The position numbers and the translations under genes were made by a program. The notes below the pieces were generated by a model. The model did not search any database. It was not told the origin of the DNA and saw only the letters and a program-made list of their open reading frames with translations. A DNA stretch of 7,050 nt from Candidatus Hydrogenedentota bacterium. GTDB taxonomy: Bacteria > Spirochaetota > Leptospiria > Turneriellales > J094. The stretch lies in NCBI GenBank assembly GCA_003695005.1, contig RFJE01000041.1, positions 1-7,050 on the forward strand, read 5' to 3'. Positions 5,614-7,050 of the stretch are shown piece after piece (the stretch's first letter is position 1; every line of letters starts with the position of its first letter).

Positions 5614-6504
5614 ATGTAAATCTCTCGGCGACATGTTTTCGTCCATTGCTTCGTGCATCTTAGGTACAATATGCTCATGCGCTCCATACAATCCACCGGT
5701 TACCAATAAATCTCGAGCTCCAAGTAAATAAAATAAATTTGCTGCAAAAAGGCCAACGGCATAACCGGCAATGTCCCAAACAAGTTTTGCATTGGCATCA
5801 CCTTTATTTGCTAGATCTACAATTTCGGGTGGATCTAAAGTTTTGCCTGTAAGGGCTGTATAATACTTTTTAACCGCTGTGGCCGAAGCATAAGTTTCAA
5901 AACAATATTTTTTTCCACAGCCGCACGTAAGCACTTCTGGCACCATCTCTAAAAGTTTTGGATGAGCCAATGCCATGTGGCCTACTTCAAACGCATTGTC
6001 GTTGGCACCATGGAATATTTTACCATTGATAATGAGTCCGCCACCAATCCCCGTGCCCACGGTAATAACACATTCTGCATCTGGCTCAAACCCCGATTTC
6101 TTCATTTCATAATAATAACCATAAGCGGCACAGTTGGCATCATTATCTAATGCAAATTTTAAATTTGGATGTATGACTTGTAGCAAAGGAATTAACCGAC
6201 AATTTTCTATTTTAGGGAAATTTGCTGTATGATAAATTAGACCTTCTCGAATATCTAGCGGACCAGGGGATCCAATCCCTACTTCTGAAAAATGATAGTC
6301 TTCTAAAAACTCTTCAATACATTCTGAACAAAGTTTTACAAGGTCGTCACAAGTAAGATCCGGCCCTGTAGGGGCCGTGATCATTTCTTCAATCTCTAAA
6401 TTCTTTTCATTGACGATTCCGGCTTTTAAACTGGTACCGCCAATATCAATGCCAAGTCTTTTTTTTTCCCTATGGTGATAGTTTCTATGAGCTTTTCTCC
6501 TCAT
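5542..6504 (-). CDS. ROK-family sugar kinase, glucokinase/fructokinase-like (320 aa)
   Basis: A cytoplasmic ATP-dependent sugar kinase of the ROK family; the sugar cannot be named from sequence alone. Motifs in order: phosphate-1 loop DIGGTSLKAG (20-29), GSPGPLD (78-84), LDNDANCAAYG (119-129) with catalytic D122, VGTGIGGG (149-156), and the ROK signature E173-V-G-H176. The zinc motif is C194-x-C196-G, then C201-x-E203, with Y200 where glycine is usual. The ligand triad of cysteines plus H176 is complete, so zinc binding is likely. An unusual basic, His-rich 16-residue N-terminal extension precedes LGIDIGGT, and an A9 run lies within it. ATG 6504 overlaps the stop of the upstream lipoprotein gene (ATGA) and is the only in-frame start, although AAAAGGA abuts it with no spacing; coupling to upstream translation is likely. 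The 3' end overlaps the convergent TPR gene by 72 bp. Confidence 0.93.
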   Translation of the reverse strand: MRRKAHRNYHHREKKRLGIDIGGTSLKAGIVNEKNLEIEEMITAPTGPDLTCDDLVKLCSECIEEFLEDYHFSEVGIGSPGPLDIREGLIYHTANFPKIENCRLIPLLQVIHPNLKFALDNDANCAAYGYYYEMKKSGFEPDAECVITVGTGIGGGLIINGKIFHGANDNAFEVGHMALAHPKLLEMVPEVLTCGCGKKYCFETYASATAVKKYYTALTGKTLDPPEIVDLANKGDANAKLVWDIAGYAVGLFAANLFYLLGARDLLVTGGLYGAHEHIVPKMHEAMDENMSPRDLHLMDVVFASGENYYGVIGAAMLIR

Positions 6505-6914
6505 TCCTTTTCTTTTACGGTAATTTCAATTGTGTCCGACAATTCTTTTCCATACGATTTATGAGCACCATCAGCAAATTGTAAGGTAAGTTTATATTTA
6601 CCCGGCTTTAAGTCTAAATCTGTTTCCGTTTGCCCTTTGCCAAAGTGCAAGTGAGTATCATCTTTGGGAATTACCTGTCCTTTCGGCACCGGCCCACCAT
6701 TAATGATAATATGATGGTGACCAGAATTTTCTTTTACTTCGCCCGCAGGCTCAACCGCGATATTTTCTGCTCCCATTTTTATATGCACAGGGGATGTGAC
6801 TACCGCACCATTTTTAGGCTCTATAAAATACACTCTAGCCTTTTTCTTGCTTTTGCATGCCGTAAAGCTAATGACGGCAATACTTGCAAACAATATAATT
6901 GTAATTTTTTTCAT
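6501..6914 (-). CDS. DUF4399-type lipoprotein (137 aa)
   Basis: The N-terminus is a lipoprotein signal: MKK, a hydrophobic core, and lipobox F-T-A-C with C20 as the lipidation site. Phenylalanine at -3 is looser than the usual leucine. The mature part matches DUF4399, a small beta-sandwich-like domain of unknown function: FIEPKNGAVVTSPVHIKMG (30-48), the GHHHIIING block (65-73), THLHFGKGQTE (87-97), LKPGKYKLTLQFADGAH (102-118) and a final beta strand. The clustered histidines (66-68, 88, 90, 118) would suit metal binding, but that is inference. GGAGG lies 4 nt before the start. It is the first gene of a two-gene unit and its stop overlaps the kinase start by 4 bp. Confidence 0.88.
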   Translation of the reverse strand: MKKITIILFASIAVISFTACKSKKKARVYFIEPKNGAVVTSPVHIKMGAENIAVEPAGEVKENSGHHHIIINGGPVPKGQVIPKDDTHLHFGKGQTETDLDLKPGKYKLTLQFADGAHKSYGKELSDTIEITVKEKE

Positions 6915-6918
6915 ATTT

Positions 6919-6923
6919 CCTCC
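6919..6923 (-). promoter_or_regulatory. Shine-Dalgarno site for the DUF4399 lipoprotein gene
   Basis: GGAGG on the minus strand, 4 nt before the ATG at 6914, within a purine-rich tract. It is the strongest ribosome binding site on this transcript. Confidence 0.85.
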
Positions 6924-6940
6924 TTTTTAAAAAAATACAA

Positions 6941-6966
6941 GGTATATTTTTAGTGCCCTTTGTCAA
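6941..6966 (-). promoter_or_regulatory. Candidate promoter for the lipoprotein-kinase operon
   Basis: On the minus strand a perfect TTGACA (6961-6966) lies upstream of TATACC (6941-6946; 4 of 6 to TATAAT). The spacing is only 14 bp, short for sigma70; TACCTT two bases further on gives 16 bp but a poorer hexamer. The consensus -35 in the right place is suggestive; the -10 assignment is weak. Confidence 0.35.
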
Positions 6967-6970
6967 TTGA

Positions 6971-6987
6971 TTTGTTACAAATTTTGT
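6971..6987. promoter_or_regulatory. Alternating TTTGT/ACAAA/TTTGT site upstream of the promoter
   Basis: TTTGT (6971-6975), ACAAA (6977-6981) and TTTGT (6983-6987) are each separated by a single T. They form two overlapping 11-bp palindromes that share the middle arm. The site lies 5 bp upstream of the TTGACA element, where an activator could bind. AT-rich composition raises the chance of coincidence. Confidence 0.3.
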
Positions 6988-7024
6988 GTAGACAGCGACA
7001 CGACGAAACGCCGTATCCCTGATC

Positions 7025-7048
7025 AGCAATTCTCGGTGAAGGGAAAAA
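7025..7048 (+). repeat. 24-bp intergenic repeat, copy 2
   Basis: Matches 1157-1180 at 22 of 24 positions with a 17-bp identical core (7032-7048). The core begins 118 bp upstream of the lipoprotein start, close to the 106 bp seen for copy 1 and the DUF4334 gene. Sequence beyond the window edge is needed to see whether the match goes on. Confidence 0.6.
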
Positions 7049-7050
7049 AG

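Noticed and set aside
1..7050. CRISPR array, tRNA, rRNA, insertion sequence, toxin-antitoxin or defence genes.
   Set aside because: No regularly spaced repeats, no cloverleaf-like sequence, and none of the proteins shows such motifs.

Overview
The window reads as ordinary chromosome from an AT-rich, Gram-negative-type bacterium. Coding density is high, third codon positions are mostly A/T, the genetic code is standard, and Shine-Dalgarno sites are clear. Two exported proteins have cleavable signal peptides and one small protein is a lipoprotein with a slightly loose lipobox (F-T-A-C). Together with the gene mix this would fit a Leptospira-like spirochaete, but no gene here fixes the taxonomy, so that is only a weak inference.

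Layout. Positions 1-344 hold no convincing gene. They contain a nested inverted-repeat element (75-199) and several smaller hairpins in GC-rich islands. On the minus strand at 345-1058 is a GXWXG/DUF4334-type protein with its own promoter and Shine-Dalgarno site. A divergent intergenic region (1059-1234) separates it from a tight five-gene plus-strand cluster (1235-5613): plsX, a COG3573-type FAD dehydrogenase, a gamma-class carbonic anhydrase-like protein, an exported DUF3108-like protein and an exported TPR protein. Junctions in the cluster are 9 bp, two 4-bp ATGA overlaps, and 13 bp, so it is almost certainly one operon. The last gene runs tail-to-tail into a minus-strand pair (5542-6914): a DUF4399-type lipoprotein gene, then a ROK-family sugar kinase joined to it by an ATGA overlap. 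The kinase 3' end overlaps the TPR gene by 72 bp. The last 136 bases are intergenic, with a candidate promoter and a symmetric AT-rich site.

How it fits together. PlsX makes the acyl-phosphate that starts phospholipid synthesis. Here it is not beside rpmF or the usual fab genes but beside a flavin dehydrogenase of unknown substrate, a trimeric left-handed beta-helix protein and two envelope proteins, which suggests a lipid/envelope theme. The minus-strand pair couples an outer lipoprotein to a cytoplasmic sugar kinase; no direct functional link is visible.

No defence system, CRISPR array, insertion sequence, tRNA or rRNA was seen. The most unusual signals are non-coding: the structured repeat at 75-199, and a 24-bp sequence (22/24 identical) found about 100-120 bp upstream of both minus-strand transcription units.
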